Origin: Sebaldella termitidis ATCC 33386
GTDB lineage: Bacteria; Fusobacteriota; Fusobacteriia; Fusobacteriales; Leptotrichiaceae
DNA length: 64,000 nt
Direction: 5' to 3'
NCBI RefSeq assembly: GCF_000024405.1
Contig: NC_013517.1
Coordinates: 2,418,001 to 2,482,000 of the forward strand
The notes under the pieces were generated by a model. That model searched no databases, was not told where the DNA came from, and saw only the letters and a list, made by a program, of their open reading frames with translations. Position numbers and translations under genes: made by a program. This document shows positions 27,427 through 36,535 of this stretch, piece after piece; position 1 is the stretch's first letter; the number at the start of each line of letters is the position of its first letter.

Positions 27427-28653
27427 TTACTCAATAATTATTTCATCTTTATTTTTTACTGCTTCTTTAGTTATTATAACTTTTTTGATGTTTTTCTTAG
27501 AAGGAATATCATACATTACATCTATCATAATCCCTTCCATAATTGATCTAAGACCTCTGGCTCCTATTTTTCTTTCAAATGCCATTTTTGCTATTTCTTC
27601 TATTGCATCCTTCTTAAATTCGAGACTTACATTCTCAAGCTCGAGATACTTCTTATACTGTTTTACCAGCGAATTTTTCGGTTCTGTTAATATTTTTACC
27701 AAAGCTTCCTCATCCAGTCCGCTGAGAGCTGTTATTATCGGTACTCTGCCTACCAGCTCAGGTATAAGACCAAACTTGATGAGATCTTCCGGAAGTACAT
27801 TTTTGAAGATAGTAAGCGAATCAAGTTTTTCTCTGGTATGATCCACACCAAAACCTACTCTTTTTATATTCAGTCTGTTTTCTATTTTTTCTTCAAGTCC
27901 TTCAAAAGCACCGCCTACTATGAATAGAATATCCTTAGTGTCTATTTCTATCATTTCCTGATTAGGATGCTTTCTTCCTCCCTGCGGAGGAACAGAAGAT
28001 ACTGTTCCTTCTACTATTTTCAGCAGTGCCTGCTGAACTCCTTCACCCGAAACATCTCTTGTTATAGACATATTTTCAGATTTTCTTGCTATTTTATCTA
28101 TTTCGTCTATATAGATTATTCCGTGCTGTGCTGCATTTATATCATAATCAGCAGCTTTTATGAGTTTTAACAGTACATTTTCCACATCATCGCCGACATA
28201 TCCTGCTTCAGTCAGTGTAGTAGCATCGGCTATAGCAAAAGGTACGTTTAATATTCTTGCCAGTGTCTGCGCCAGTAACGTTTTACCGCTTCCTGTAGGT
28301 CCCATCAGAAGTACATTTGACTTTTGCAGCTCTATATCATCCACATTCTGAAGTTTGTGGGTTATTCTTTTATAATGGTTATATACCGAAACTGCCAGTA
28401 CTTTTTTGGCTTCATCCTGACCTATAATGTAATCATCCAGCTTCTTTTTTATCTCACTAGGCTTATACAGCTTTAATCCGTGATCTTCTTCCAGATAATT
28501 ATTATCATACTTCATCTCATCTTCAATCAAATCATAGCATGATTCTATACATTCATCACATATAAATACCGTATTATCGGGATTTGCAATTAATCTGTAT
28601 ACTTCATCCTCATACTTATCGCAAAATGAGCATTTATGTACTTTTTTATTCAC
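27427..28653 (-). CDS. clpX: ClpXP unfoldase subunit ClpX
   Basis: AAA+ unfoldase that feeds substrates to ClpP. The 408-aa chain has the N-terminal zinc-binding domain (CSFCDKYE...[10 protein letters not shown], four Cys), Walker [17 protein letters not shown] near 117, the pore-loop [11 protein letters not shown], Walker [11 protein letters not shown], and a ClpP-binding loop near KRVGFGVDH. The start is GTG, with SD AGAGGTG. It lies 13 bases after clpP and 15 bases before lon. Confidence 0.97.
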   Translation of the reverse strand: MNKKVHKCSFCDKYEDEVYRLIANPDNTVFICDECIESCYDLIEDEMKYDNNYLEEDHGLKLYKPSEIKKKLDDYIIGQDEAKKVLAVSVYNHYKRITHKLQNVDDIELQKSNVLLMGPTGSGKTLLAQTLARILNVPFAIADATTLTEAGYVGDDVENVLLKLIKAADYDINAAQHGIIYIDEIDKIARKSENMSITRDVSGEGVQQALLKIVEGTVSSVPPQGGRKHPNQEMIEIDTKDILFIVGGAFEGLEEKIENRLNIKRVGFGVDHTREKLDSLTIFKNVLPEDLIKFGLIPELVGRVPIITALSGLDEEALVKILTEPKNSLVKQYKKYLELENVSLEFKKDAIEEIAKMAFERKIGARGLRSIMEGIMIDVMYDIPSKKNIKKVIITKEAVKNKDEIIIE

Positions 28654-28666
28654 TTCTTCACCTCTA

Positions 28667-29239
28667 TTATTTTATCACTTTGTCTATCAGCCCATATTCC
28701 AACGCTTCATCTGCATTCATAAAGTTGTCTCTTTCAGTATCTGAATATATTTCCTTGATGTCTTTCCCGGTAGCTTCACTTAATATTTCATTAACCAGTG
28801 TTTTTATTCTTTCCATTTCTCTTGCCTGTATCAATACATCTGTTGCCTGTCCCTGAGCACCGCCCAAAGGCTGGTGGATCATAATTCTGGAATTAGGAAG
28901 GGAATATCTTTTTCCTTTTGTTCCCGCTGCCAGAAGTAAAGCACCCATGCTTGCCGCCTGCCCAACACATACTGTAGATACATCTGCATTTATATGCCGC
29001 ATGGTATCGTATATTGCGAGACCTGATGTTATTACTCCGCCGGGACTGTTAATATAAATCGTAATATCTTTCTCACTGTCCTGTGCATCCAGAAACAGAA
29101 GCTGTGCTATTATTGAATTAGCCATATTATCTTCTACTTCCCCGCCCAGAAATATTATTCTGTCTTTCAGCAGTCTTGAATAGATATCATAACTTCTTTC
29201 TCCCCGGCCGTCGTTTTCTATTACTATCGGATTATACAT
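28667..29239 (-). CDS. clpP: ClpP protease subunit
   Basis: Serine protease of the ClpXP tetradecamer, 190 aa. Catalytic Ser is in [14 protein letters not shown], His in [11 protein letters not shown] and Asp in [30 protein letters not shown] is the strongly conserved handle region. It starts 53 bases after tig, the widest gap in this part of the array, which could hold an internal promoter. SD AAGGAGG. Confidence 0.97.
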   Translation of the reverse strand: MYNPIVIENDGRGERSYDIYSRLLKDRIIFLGGEVEDNMANSIIAQLLFLDAQDSEKDITIYINSPGGVITSGLAIYDTMRHINADVSTVCVGQAASMGALLLAAGTKGKRYSLPNSRIMIHQPLGGAQGQATDVLIQAREMERIKTLVNEILSEATGKDIKEIYSDTERDNFMNADEALEYGLIDKVIK

Positions 29240-29292
29240 ATGATGTCTAGCCTCCTTAATTTATAAAGTATCATACTATCCTTATAATTTCC

Positions 29293-30585
29293 TTATTTTT
29301 CCTTTGCTTCTTTCATTAAAAACTCTATAGTCTTTCTTGCAATCAGGTCATACTTTATACTGTTTACAAAATTATTATAATTTCCTGCTCTTTTTGCTTC
29401 ATTTACAAGCTGAGCTTTTTCCATTCCATACATAGCTGCCACTTCTTCTATTTTTTTCTCTACTTCGTCAGCTTCTGCAGCTATACTTTCTTTCTTTGAT
29501 ATTTCACTTATTACAAGGTCAGCTCTTACTGCTTTTGCTGCATCTTCTTTTAACGGTGCTCTCATACTTTCGATGCTCTGACCAGTCATTTCTACATATT
29601 TACCTAAGTCCATCCCCTGCATTCTTAACTGAGAATCAAACTGTCTTAATCTTTGGTCTATTTCTCTTTCTATCAATACTTCAGGTATATCTAATTCAGC
29701 ATTTGCTACTATCTGCTCAAGAACTTTACTTTGAAATTCATTATCAGCTTTTGCTTTTTCAGAATTTTCAAGTCTTTCTTTTGTTTTTGCTTTTAATTCA
29801 TCAACATTTTCAAAATTCTGATCTTTAGCAAATTCATCATTTAATTCAGGCTTTTCAAGTCTTTTTATGCTGTTTACCTTTACTTTGAACATAGCCGGTT
29901 TACCTGCAAGATCAGCTGAATGATATTCTTCAGGGAAAGTAACATTTACTTCTATATCTTCACCTTTTTTGTGTCCAGTTATCTGATCTTCGAAGTTATC
30001 TATGAATGACTTTGAACCTAATTTAAGGTCAAATCCTTCTGCTTTTCCTCCTGCGAATGCTTCTCCGTCTACAAAACCTTCAAAATCGATGTTTACTACA
30101 TCATCAAATGCTGCCGGTTCGGCATCTTCTATTTCTTTAAGCTTCCCGTTTGTTTCTCTTAATCTTTCAAGCTCTTTTTCCAGAATCTCATCAGTGATTT
30201 CAGGAGCTGTTTTTTCAGCTTCTATTCCTTTGTATTCCCCAAGCTTGATTTCAGGCATTACCTGTATTTCACCTATTAATTCAAGCTTGTCGTCATCAAC
30301 GTTGAAATCTTTTATCTTTAAATAATCTATAGGCTTTATTCCTTCTTTTTCAAGAATTCCCGGATATTCCGCTTCGATTACTTTATTTGCTATTTCTTCT
30401 TTTATATTACCCTCATAATTTTTTTCAATAACACTGTCAGGTACATGCCCTTGTCTGAAACCATCCATTTTCACATTTTTTTTCAGAGTTTTTATTGCTT
30501 CTTTTCTCATTTCTCCGATTTCTTCTTTTTCTCTAGTGATTTTCACCTCATATTTTGATCCTTCTAATTTTTTGATCTCGTACAT
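29293..30585 (-). CDS. tig: Trigger factor
   Basis: Ribosome-associated chaperone and peptidyl-prolyl isomerase, 430 aa. The N-terminal ribosome-binding domain contains MDGFRQGHVP at residues 40-50 (the GFRxGxxP signature). The PPIase (FKBP) domain runs from about 155 (DDVVNIDFEGFVDGEAFAGG). The helical C-terminal arms follow and end KTIEFLMKEAKEK. SD AGGAGG. It starts 8 bases after recJ, linking nascent-chain folding to the downstream clpPX-lon proteases. Confidence 0.96.
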   Translation of the reverse strand: MYEIKKLEGSKYEVKITREKEEIGEMRKEAIKTLKKNVKMDGFRQGHVPDSVIEKNYEGNIKEEIANKVIEAEYPGILEKEGIKPIDYLKIKDFNVDDDKLELIGEIQVMPEIKLGEYKGIEAEKTAPEITDEILEKELERLRETNGKLKEIEDAEPAAFDDVVNIDFEGFVDGEAFAGGKAEGFDLKLGSKSFIDNFEDQITGHKKGEDIEVNVTFPEEYHSADLAGKPAMFKVKVNSIKRLEKPELNDEFAKDQNFENVDELKAKTKERLENSEKAKADNEFQSKVLEQIVANAELDIPEVLIEREIDQRLRQFDSQLRMQGMDLGKYVEMTGQSIESMRAPLKEDAAKAVRADLVISEISKKESIAAEADEVEKKIEEVAAMYGMEKAQLVNEAKRAGNYNNFVNSIKYDLIARKTIEFLMKEAKEK

Positions 30586-30593
30586 CTTTCCTC

Positions 30594-32276
30594 CTAATTA
30601 TATTTAAAATCTTTTAGTTTTAATTCTATAAAAAAATCATTTTTACCATATTTCAGAACCGGAGTATAAAGAATTTCTATCTTTTTACCGGAATTTTTTG
30701 TGTCTATCTTATCTCCGAGGTTGTAGCCAATTACAGGTAATTTTTTATTTCCTTTGACTACCATTCCTTTAAAATGTCTGGAGTCTACACCAAATTTAGT
30801 GTAATTTAACAGTGTTACATTATTGTCTGTAAAGTTCGGTTCCTGATTGTCAAGACCAAACGGAGACAGTTTATTTATTTCCTTCACGAGAGTTTTATTT
30901 ATATTTTCTATTGATAAATATGAGTCTATAAGAAATTTTTTCTCTATATCTGATTTATTCAGTCTGTAGAGTTTGTTTTTCAGATACTTTTCTATCTGAA
31001 ACAGCACTTTTTCCGTTACCAGAAATCCTGCTGCCAGATCATGCCCGCCGAATCTCTCGAATTTATGAGATATCTCTTTCAGAATATCAAATATATTCAA
31101 CCCTTCCACGCTTCTGCACGAAGCCTTTCCATAACCGTTTTTTATCGATATGATTATAACAGGTATGTTATACTTTAGTGATAATCTCGAAGAAACTACA
31201 CCTGTTACTCCGGAGTGCCATTTCTTGCTTTTCATAAATATATATTTAGGCTTTTCTCTCATTTTAGCTATTTTTTCTTCAATCTCGTTATAAATGTTTA
31301 TCTCGAGATATCTTCTTATTTTATTCGCTCTTTTCATTTCTTCAATGATATTAAAAATTCTAAAGTCATCTTTTTCTATGTAAAAATCTACTACCATTTT
31401 TGAACTGTCTATTCTTCCCAGTGCATTCAGCATTGGAGCAATGTAAAAGCCGATGTCGCTTGTATTTATACTGTAAGCATTTAGCTTTAGGTATACTATC
31501 AGATATTCCAGCCCTTTTACCTTGGTTTTTCTGAGGTTTGCCAGTCCCTGCTTTATAATAAACCTGTTTTCATCAGTCATCGGCACTACATCTGCCACAG
31601 TTCCTATCATGACTATATCCATATAATCATGAAGTATTTTCTTACTTACTCCCAGCCTTTCATAGACAGCATCAGCCAGCTTATATGCCATGCCCGATCC
31701 TGACAGATGCTTGAAAGGATAAGTTTTACTTATTTTGGGATTTATTGTTTTTACATCCAGTTTTAGTTTGTTTGTCTGCCTGTGGTGGTCGGTTATTATT
31801 AAATCTATTCCGTTTTTAGTCAGAAGTTCTATCTCTTCAGTACTTCCAAAACTTGTATCCACTGTTATTACCAGTTTTGCATTTCTCTTTTTTATGTAAT
31901 TTACAAAATGTTTGTTGATTTTTGACCCTTCATGCACCCTGTTTTGGATAAAGTAATCTATATTAATACCCAGATTTCTTAATACTATGATTAAATAAGC
32001 TGTTCCGGAAATTCCGTCCACATCATAATCACCGTAAATAAAGATTTTTTCTTTATTTTTTCTGGCAATAATGATCCTTTCGACTATTCTTTCCATATCT
32101 TCAAATAAAAATGGATCATTAATATTTTCCATTGACGGATTCAAAAACTTATCTACGTCTTCTTTATTTGTAATTCCCCTGTTCAGTAATAACTCAGTTA
32201 TTAACTTATCAGTATGAAACTCCTTACTTTTACTCTGAATGTATTCGTCGTTATAATTTAATAACTCCCACCTCAT
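30594..32276 (-). CDS. recJ: Single-stranded-DNA exonuclease RecJ
   Basis: 5'-3' ssDNA exonuclease of recombination and mismatch repair, 560 aa. DHH-family motifs are in order: FIYGDYDVDGISGTAYLI near 78, VDTSFG near 137, ITDHHRQ near 158, and the DHHA1 GGHDLAAGF near 428. A C-terminal OB-like domain is present. The SD is weak (GAGTGA) and the ATG lies 4 bases after the rbfA stop, so translation probably depends on coupling. Its place in a translation-factor operon is unusual but tight. Confidence 0.95.
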   Translation of the reverse strand: MRWELLNYNDEYIQSKSKEFHTDKLITELLLNRGITNKEDVDKFLNPSMENINDPFLFEDMERIVERIIIARKNKEKIFIYGDYDVDGISGTAYLIIVLRNLGINIDYFIQNRVHEGSKINKHFVNYIKKRNAKLVITVDTSFGSTEEIELLTKNGIDLIITDHHRQTNKLKLDVKTINPKISKTYPFKHLSGSGMAYKLADAVYERLGVSKKILHDYMDIVMIGTVADVVPMTDENRFIIKQGLANLRKTKVKGLEYLIVYLKLNAYSINTSDIGFYIAPMLNALGRIDSSKMVVDFYIEKDDFRIFNIIEEMKRANKIRRYLEINIYNEIEEKIAKMREKPKYIFMKSKKWHSGVTGVVSSRLSLKYNIPVIIISIKNGYGKASCRSVEGLNIFDILKEISHKFERFGGHDLAAGFLVTEKVLFQIEKYLKNKLYRLNKSDIEKKFLIDSYLSIENINKTLVKEINKLSPFGLDNQEPNFTDNNVTLLNYTKFGVDSRHFKGMVVKGNKKLPVIGYNLGDKIDTKNSGKKIEILYTPVLKYGKNDFFIELKLKDFKYN

Positions 32277-32280
32277 AGAA

Positions 32281-32643
32281 TCACTCGCTATCTTTTTTAG
32301 ATATCTGATTAAGAATCGAAGATATTTTTACTCCGTATTCCGCAGTATTATCTATGTGTATTCTTACTTCCGGAGTATGTCTTATTGTCAGTTCCGAACC
32401 AATTGCCTTTCTAAAAAAGCCTTTTAGCTTATTCAGATCTTCTATGAGTTTTTCCTTATTTAGGTTTTCATCTATGTCTAAAATGGAAAAAAACAAATCT
32501 ACATACTTTCCGTCTTTACTGAGAGTTGTCTCTTTTATGCTTACCAGTCTTCTTATTTTATCATTTTTTACCTCTGTAAGAAGTGTTGTCCCAACTATTC
32601 TTGATATTTCCTTTTCCAGTCCCTGTCTTCTTCTATCATTCAT
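32281..32643 (-). CDS. rbfA: Ribosome-binding factor A
   Basis: 30S maturation factor, 120 aa, single KH-like domain. MNDRRRQGLEKEISRIVGTTLLTEVKND starts the fold; VSIKETTLSKDGKYVDLFFSI and LTIRHTPEVRIHIDNTAEYG with the family's ELxxRxxPELxFxxD-like segment follow. It is placed 10 bases after infB, the common bacterial order infB-rbfA, and 4 bases before recJ. Confidence 0.95.
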   Translation of the reverse strand: MNDRRRQGLEKEISRIVGTTLLTEVKNDKIRRLVSIKETTLSKDGKYVDLFFSILDIDENLNKEKLIEDLNKLKGFFRKAIGSELTIRHTPEVRIHIDNTAEYGVKISSILNQISKKDSE

Positions 32644-32653
32644 ATAATCACCT

Positions 32654-35600
32654 TTATCTAGGAATCTCTTCCGATATGTAAGCTTCTATAAGATCTCCTT
32701 CTTTTATGTCGTTAAAATCTTTAATTCCTATTCCGCATTCCTGTCCGTTAATTACCTCTTTTGCATCATCTTTGTATCTCTTTAACGAACCGATCTCACC
32801 TTCATATAGAATTATTCCGTCTCTTAGTACTCTTATCTTAGAATCTCTTGTTACTTTCCCGTCTACAACCATAGCTCCGGCAATATTTCCTGCTCCTGTT
32901 ACCTTAAAGACTTTCTGTACTTCTATTCTTCCATGGTAAATCTCTCTGAATTCAGGATCAAGAAGTCCTTTCATGGCTTTCTCTATTTCTTCTGTAATAT
33001 GATAGATTACATTATAAGTTCTTATTTCTACACCAAGTTTTTCTGCTTCATTTCTTGCAGGTGTAGTAGGTCTTACATTAAATCCTATTATTATCGCATT
33101 AGAAGCCTCCGCAAGCATTACATCGCCTTCAGTGACAGCTCCTGCACTTGCCTGTATAATATTTATCATTACTTTTTCATTTGATAATTTTTCAAGAGAT
33201 TCTTTTAATGCTTCTACAGAACCTTTAGAATCTGCTCTTATTATACATTTCAATTCTTTAAGCTGCTGGTCTTCCAGCTCTTTTGACAGACTTTCCAGTG
33301 ATATATGCTTCTTCTTGTTTTGTTCATTCTGTTTTCTTTCTTTCAGGAAGTCTTCCACTATTTTTTTAGCCTGCTTGTCATTATTAACTACATATAAAAC
33401 ATCTCCGGCCTCAGGTATATTATTAAACCCGGTAATTTCCACCGGTTCAGAAAGACTTGCTTTTGTAATTCTTGCTCCTCTGTCATCCACCATTGATCTT
33501 ACTCTTCCGTAAGACTCTCCGGCTACGAAGATATCACTTATTTTCAGGTTTCCTTCCTGAATCAGAATATCTGCTACAGCTCCCATTTTAGGATCAAGTC
33601 TTGATTCTATTACTACTGCTTTTGCTCTTTTCTTAGGATTTGCCTTTAATTCCAGAAGTTCTGAAGTTATAGTTATAGTTTCCAAAAGCTCATCAAGATT
33701 TGTTCTGCTCTTAGCAGAAATTTCCACAAATTCTGTCTGCCCGCCCCATTCAGGAGATACTAATCCGTATTCCAGAAGCTCCTGTTTTACCTTCATAGGA
33801 TTTGCTTCAGGCTTGTCTATTTTGTTTATAGCTACTATTATAGGAACTCCGGCTTCTTTAGCATGTGATATTGCTTCTACTGTCTGTGGTTTTACACCAT
33901 CATCGGCAGCTACTATCAGTATTGCTATATCCGTTACTTTTGCTCCTCTTGATCTCATTTCTGTGAACGCCTCATGACCCGGTGTATCTATAAAGGTTAT
34001 TTTCTGGTTCTTCCACTTTATCTGGTAAGCTCCTATTTTCTGTGTAATTCCTCCTGCTTCGTCGTCCATTATATGTGTCTTTCTCAAAGCATCCAGAAGT
34101 GATGTTTTCCCGTGATCTACGTGTCCCATTATTGTAATTACCGGCGGTCTTACTTCAAGATCGTCTGTTTTATCTGTTATTTCAAGTTCATATTTATCCC
34201 CGTAGCTTACTTCTTCTGTTTCTTCTTTTTCTACAAGAACTTCATATTCCATAGCAACTTCTTCAGCTTCTTCGAAACTCAGTATAGCATTTGCAGTAAG
34301 AATTTTTCCCATCATGAAGAATTTTTTTATGATATCTGAAAGATTTAATCCCATTTTTTCGGCAAGTTCTTTTATAGATATCTCATCCCCAATGGTAATC
34401 ATTCCGACTTTTTCTATTTCAGCTCTTACAAGATCATTTCTTTCAGCAGTTCTGTCTTTTTTCTTGAATTTTTTCTTTTTATCTTCTTTTCTGAAATCTG
34501 ATCTGATATCACTAAGTTTTCTTTCTTCATCTTTTTTTCTTTTTTCTTCCTCGTATTTCTTTTTATCAAATTTTTTCTTAACAGACGGCTTTATTGTTTT
34601 TGCTTTTTTATCATCAGCTGCTGCTGGTGCTGCTGTGCTTTTTGCATTATCTTTGTTTCCTCTGTAATCATTACTTCTATTTTGTCCGTCTCTGTTCTGA
34701 TTATCTCTGTTCTGCCCATAATTTCTGTTCTGTCCGTCTCTGTTTTGATTATCTCTGTTTTGTCCATAACTTCTGTTTTGTCCGTCTCTGTTTTGGTTGT
34801 AATTTCTGTTCTGCCCGTCTCTGTTTTGATTATCTCTGTTTTGTCCATAATTTCTGTTTTGTCCGTCTCTGTTTTGATTATCTCTGTTTTGTCCATAATT
34901 TCTGTTCTGTCCGTCTCTGTTTTGATTATCCCTGTTCTGCCCGTAATTTCTGTTCTGTCCGTCTCTGTTTTGATTATCTCTGTTCTGTCCGTAATTTCTG
35001 TTCTGCCCGTCTCTATTTTGATTGTAATTTCTATTTTGTCCGTCTCTGTTCTGATTATCTCTGTTCTGTCCATAATTTCTGTTTTGTCCGTCTCTGTTCT
35101 GATTATCTCTGTTCTGGTTGTAATTTCTGTTTTGCCCGTCTCTATTTTGATTATCTCTGTTCTGGTTGTAGTTTCTGTTTTGTCCGTCTCTGTTTTGATT
35201 ATCTCTGTTTTGGTTGTAATTTCTGTTCTGTCCGTCTCTGTTTTGATTATCTCTATTTTGGTTGTAATTTCTGTTTTGTCCGTCTCTGTTCTGATTATCT
35301 CTATTTTGGTTGTAATTTCTGTTTTGTCCGTCTCTGTTTTGATTATCTCTGTTCTGGTTGTAATTTCTGTTTTGTCCGTCTCTGTTTTGATTATCTCTGT
35401 TCTGGTTGTAATTTCTGTTTTGTCCGTCTCTGTTTTGATTATCTCTGTTCTGGTTGTAATTTCTGTTTTGTCCGTCTCTGTTCTGATTATCTCTGTTTTG
35501 GTTGTAATTTCTGTTTTGTCCGTCTCTGTTCTGATTATCTCTGTTCTGGTTGTAATTTCTATTTTGTCCGTCTCTGTTTTGATTTAGTTTATTTTCATCA

Positions 35601-36004
35601 TCTCTGTCATGACTGAAATTCTTATTTGGGTTATTTACTGTATTCTCCATATTTTTATTCTCAGATTTCACTGCCTTTTCTATATTATTTTTTACAGTTT
35701 TGATTTCTGTATGTTTTTCCGTTCTAGCATCTCTCGGATTTTTATTAGCTTCCACACTGTTAAAGACTATTTTTTCCTTAACTATATGATTTTCGCTTTT
35801 CGCCTTATCTTTTCCGGCGTTTATTTCTTTTTTGGAATCTATACCTGTGGTTTGAGCTTTCTTCATTTTATTTCTTATCGATTTCTCTTGTTCATCACTT
35901 AATCCTGATAAATGAGATTTCACCTCAACTCCGACTTTTTTTAGTTTATCTATAAATTCCTTATTTTCAAATCCAAGTTCTTTAGCTAACTCATGTACTC
36001 TCAT
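32654..36004 (-). CDS. infB: Translation initiation factor IF-2 with giant N/R/D/Q repeat insert
   Basis: GTPase that places initiator tRNA on the 30S subunit, 1116 aa, far longer than the usual 700-900. Residues 1-50 are an IF2-N domain (MRVHELAKELGFENKEFIDK). Residues about 140-443 are roughly 20 copies of a 16-residue unit NRDNQNRDGQNRNYNQ. A lysine-rich linker and a second IF2-N-like domain (ITIGDEISIKELAEKMGLN) follow. The G domain has G1 GHVDHGKTSLLDALR, G3 DTPGHEAF and G4 NKID near 625-735, then domains II-IV. The start overlaps the ylxRQ gene by 14 bases, with SD GAGGTG. The enzyme core is intact, so the insert should be a disordered tail. Confidence 0.96.
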   Translation of the reverse strand: MRVHELAKELGFENKEFIDKLKKVGVEVKSHLSGLSDEQEKSIRNKMKKAQTTGIDSKKEINAGKDKAKSENHIVKEKIVFNSVEANKNPRDARTEKHTEIKTVKNNIEKAVKSENKNMENTVNNPNKNFSHDRDDENKLNQNRDGQNRNYNQNRDNQNRDGQNRNYNQNRDNQNRDGQNRNYNQNRDNQNRDGQNRNYNQNRDNQNRDGQNRNYNQNRDNQNRDGQNRNYNQNRDNQNRDGQNRNYNQNRDNQNRDGQNRNYNQNRDNQNRDGQNRNYNQNRDNQNRDGQNRNYNQNRDNQNRDGQNRNYGQNRDNQNRDGQNRNYNQNRDGQNRNYGQNRDNQNRDGQNRNYGQNRDNQNRDGQNRNYGQNRDNQNRDGQNRNYGQNRDNQNRDGQNRNYNQNRDGQNRSYGQNRDNQNRDGQNRNYGQNRDNQNRDGQNRSNDYRGNKDNAKSTAAPAAADDKKAKTIKPSVKKKFDKKKYEEEKRKKDEERKLSDIRSDFRKEDKKKKFKKKDRTAERNDLVRAEIEKVGMITIGDEISIKELAEKMGLNLSDIIKKFFMMGKILTANAILSFEEAEEVAMEYEVLVEKEETEEVSYGDKYELEITDKTDDLEVRPPVITIMGHVDHGKTSLLDALRKTHIMDDEAGGITQKIGAYQIKWKNQKITFIDTPGHEAFTEMRSRGAKVTDIAILIVAADDGVKPQTVEAISHAKEAGVPIIVAINKIDKPEANPMKVKQELLEYGLVSPEWGGQTEFVEISAKSRTNLDELLETITITSELLELKANPKKRAKAVVIESRLDPKMGAVADILIQEGNLKISDIFVAGESYGRVRSMVDDRGARITKASLSEPVEITGFNNIPEAGDVLYVVNNDKQAKKIVEDFLKERKQNEQNKKKHISLESLSKELEDQQLKELKCIIRADSKGSVEALKESLEKLSNEKVMINIIQASAGAVTEGDVMLAEASNAIIIGFNVRPTTPARNEAEKLGVEIRTYNVIYHITEEIEKAMKGLLDPEFREIYHGRIEVQKVFKVTGAGNIAGAMVVDGKVTRDSKIRVLRDGIILYEGEIGSLKRYKDDAKEVINGQECGIGIKDFNDIKEGDLIEAYISEEIPR
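34676..35588 (-). repeat. 48-bp tandem repeat array inside infB
   Basis: About 20 near-identical 48-bp units, each encoding 16 residues, with two shortened 11-residue units and N/G or N/S alternation at one position (NYNQ, NYGQ, SYGQ). Identity between neighbouring units is high at the DNA level, with mostly silent T/C changes, which points to recent expansion by slippage or unequal exchange. It also produces long open but meaningless frames on the opposite strand. Confidence 0.95.
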
Positions 36005-36530
36005 CTGTCACCTCCAACTTTTTCATTATTCCTTCTATGGCTCTTTTATTCATAATCCCTACGATATTGAGATTTCTTTCAAATATTTTCTCCAGATCCT
36101 CTCTTTTTCCCGTAACTATCTTTTTCACCTTGTGCCTTTCACAAAGAGTTTCCAATTCTATCATATGATTTTTCTTTATATCTGCCGGAACTACTATTAA
36201 TTTTACTCTGCCTTTTTTCATGGCTTCCATATTTTCTTCCATTCCATAAACCAGATTTTCCGAGCCTCTCATAGTTTTTAAAATATCTAAAATATCTTTA
36301 TTCTTCTTTTTTAGTACATTCAGAATTTTTATCAGTTCGTCTGCTTCCACTTTTACTTTTTTATGCTTTGATAATGCATTCAGACATGCCGGATTATCAC
36401 ATAAGTAAAAGCCTCTGCTCTGAATCTTCTGTTTTTTGTCATAAAGATATCTGCCATCTACAGATGAAAACCTAAATAAATTTTGTTTTTCACTTCTTTT
36501 TTTGCAGATCATACACATTCTTTCGGGCAT
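35991..36530 (-). CDS. YlxR-YlxQ fusion, RNA-binding protein of the nusA operon
   Basis: 179 aa with two modules. Residues 1-85 are YlxR (DUF448): PERMCMICKKRSEKQNLFRF and GRGFYLCD-like SRGFYLCDNPACL with conserved Cys pairs. Residues about 88-172 are an L7Ae/L30e-like domain (RGSENLVYGMEENMEAMKKGRVKLIVV, then a KIVTGKREDL segment), the family of YlxQ. In Bacillus these are two adjacent genes; here they are one ORF, as also seen in alphaproteobacteria. It lies between nusA (5 bases) and infB (14-base overlap). A regulatory RNA-binding role is inferred. Confidence 0.9.
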   Translation of the reverse strand: MPERMCMICKKRSEKQNLFRFSSVDGRYLYDKKQKIQSRGFYLCDNPACLNALSKHKKVKVEADELIKILNVLKKKNKDILDILKTMRGSENLVYGMEENMEAMKKGRVKLIVVPADIKKNHMIELETLCERHKVKKIVTGKREDLEKIFERNLNIVGIMNKRAIEGIMKKLEVTDEST

Positions 36531-36535
36531 AGCAC

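Noticed and set aside
27254-27841. 195-codon + strand frame at the lon-clpX junction
   Set aside because: It lies fully opposite the conserved ends of lon and clpX and has no SD or recognisable product.
34676-35588. Regular repeats that could suggest a CRISPR array
   Set aside because: Units are contiguous and in frame, with no unique spacers and no cas genes. They are a coding tandem repeat.
34594-35616. Open frames of 300-340 codons on the + strand opposite infB
   Set aside because: They arise because the 48-bp infB repeat is a multiple of three and has no stop in those frames. The peptides are monotonous (LCFDYLCSV type), have no SD, and oppose an essential gene.
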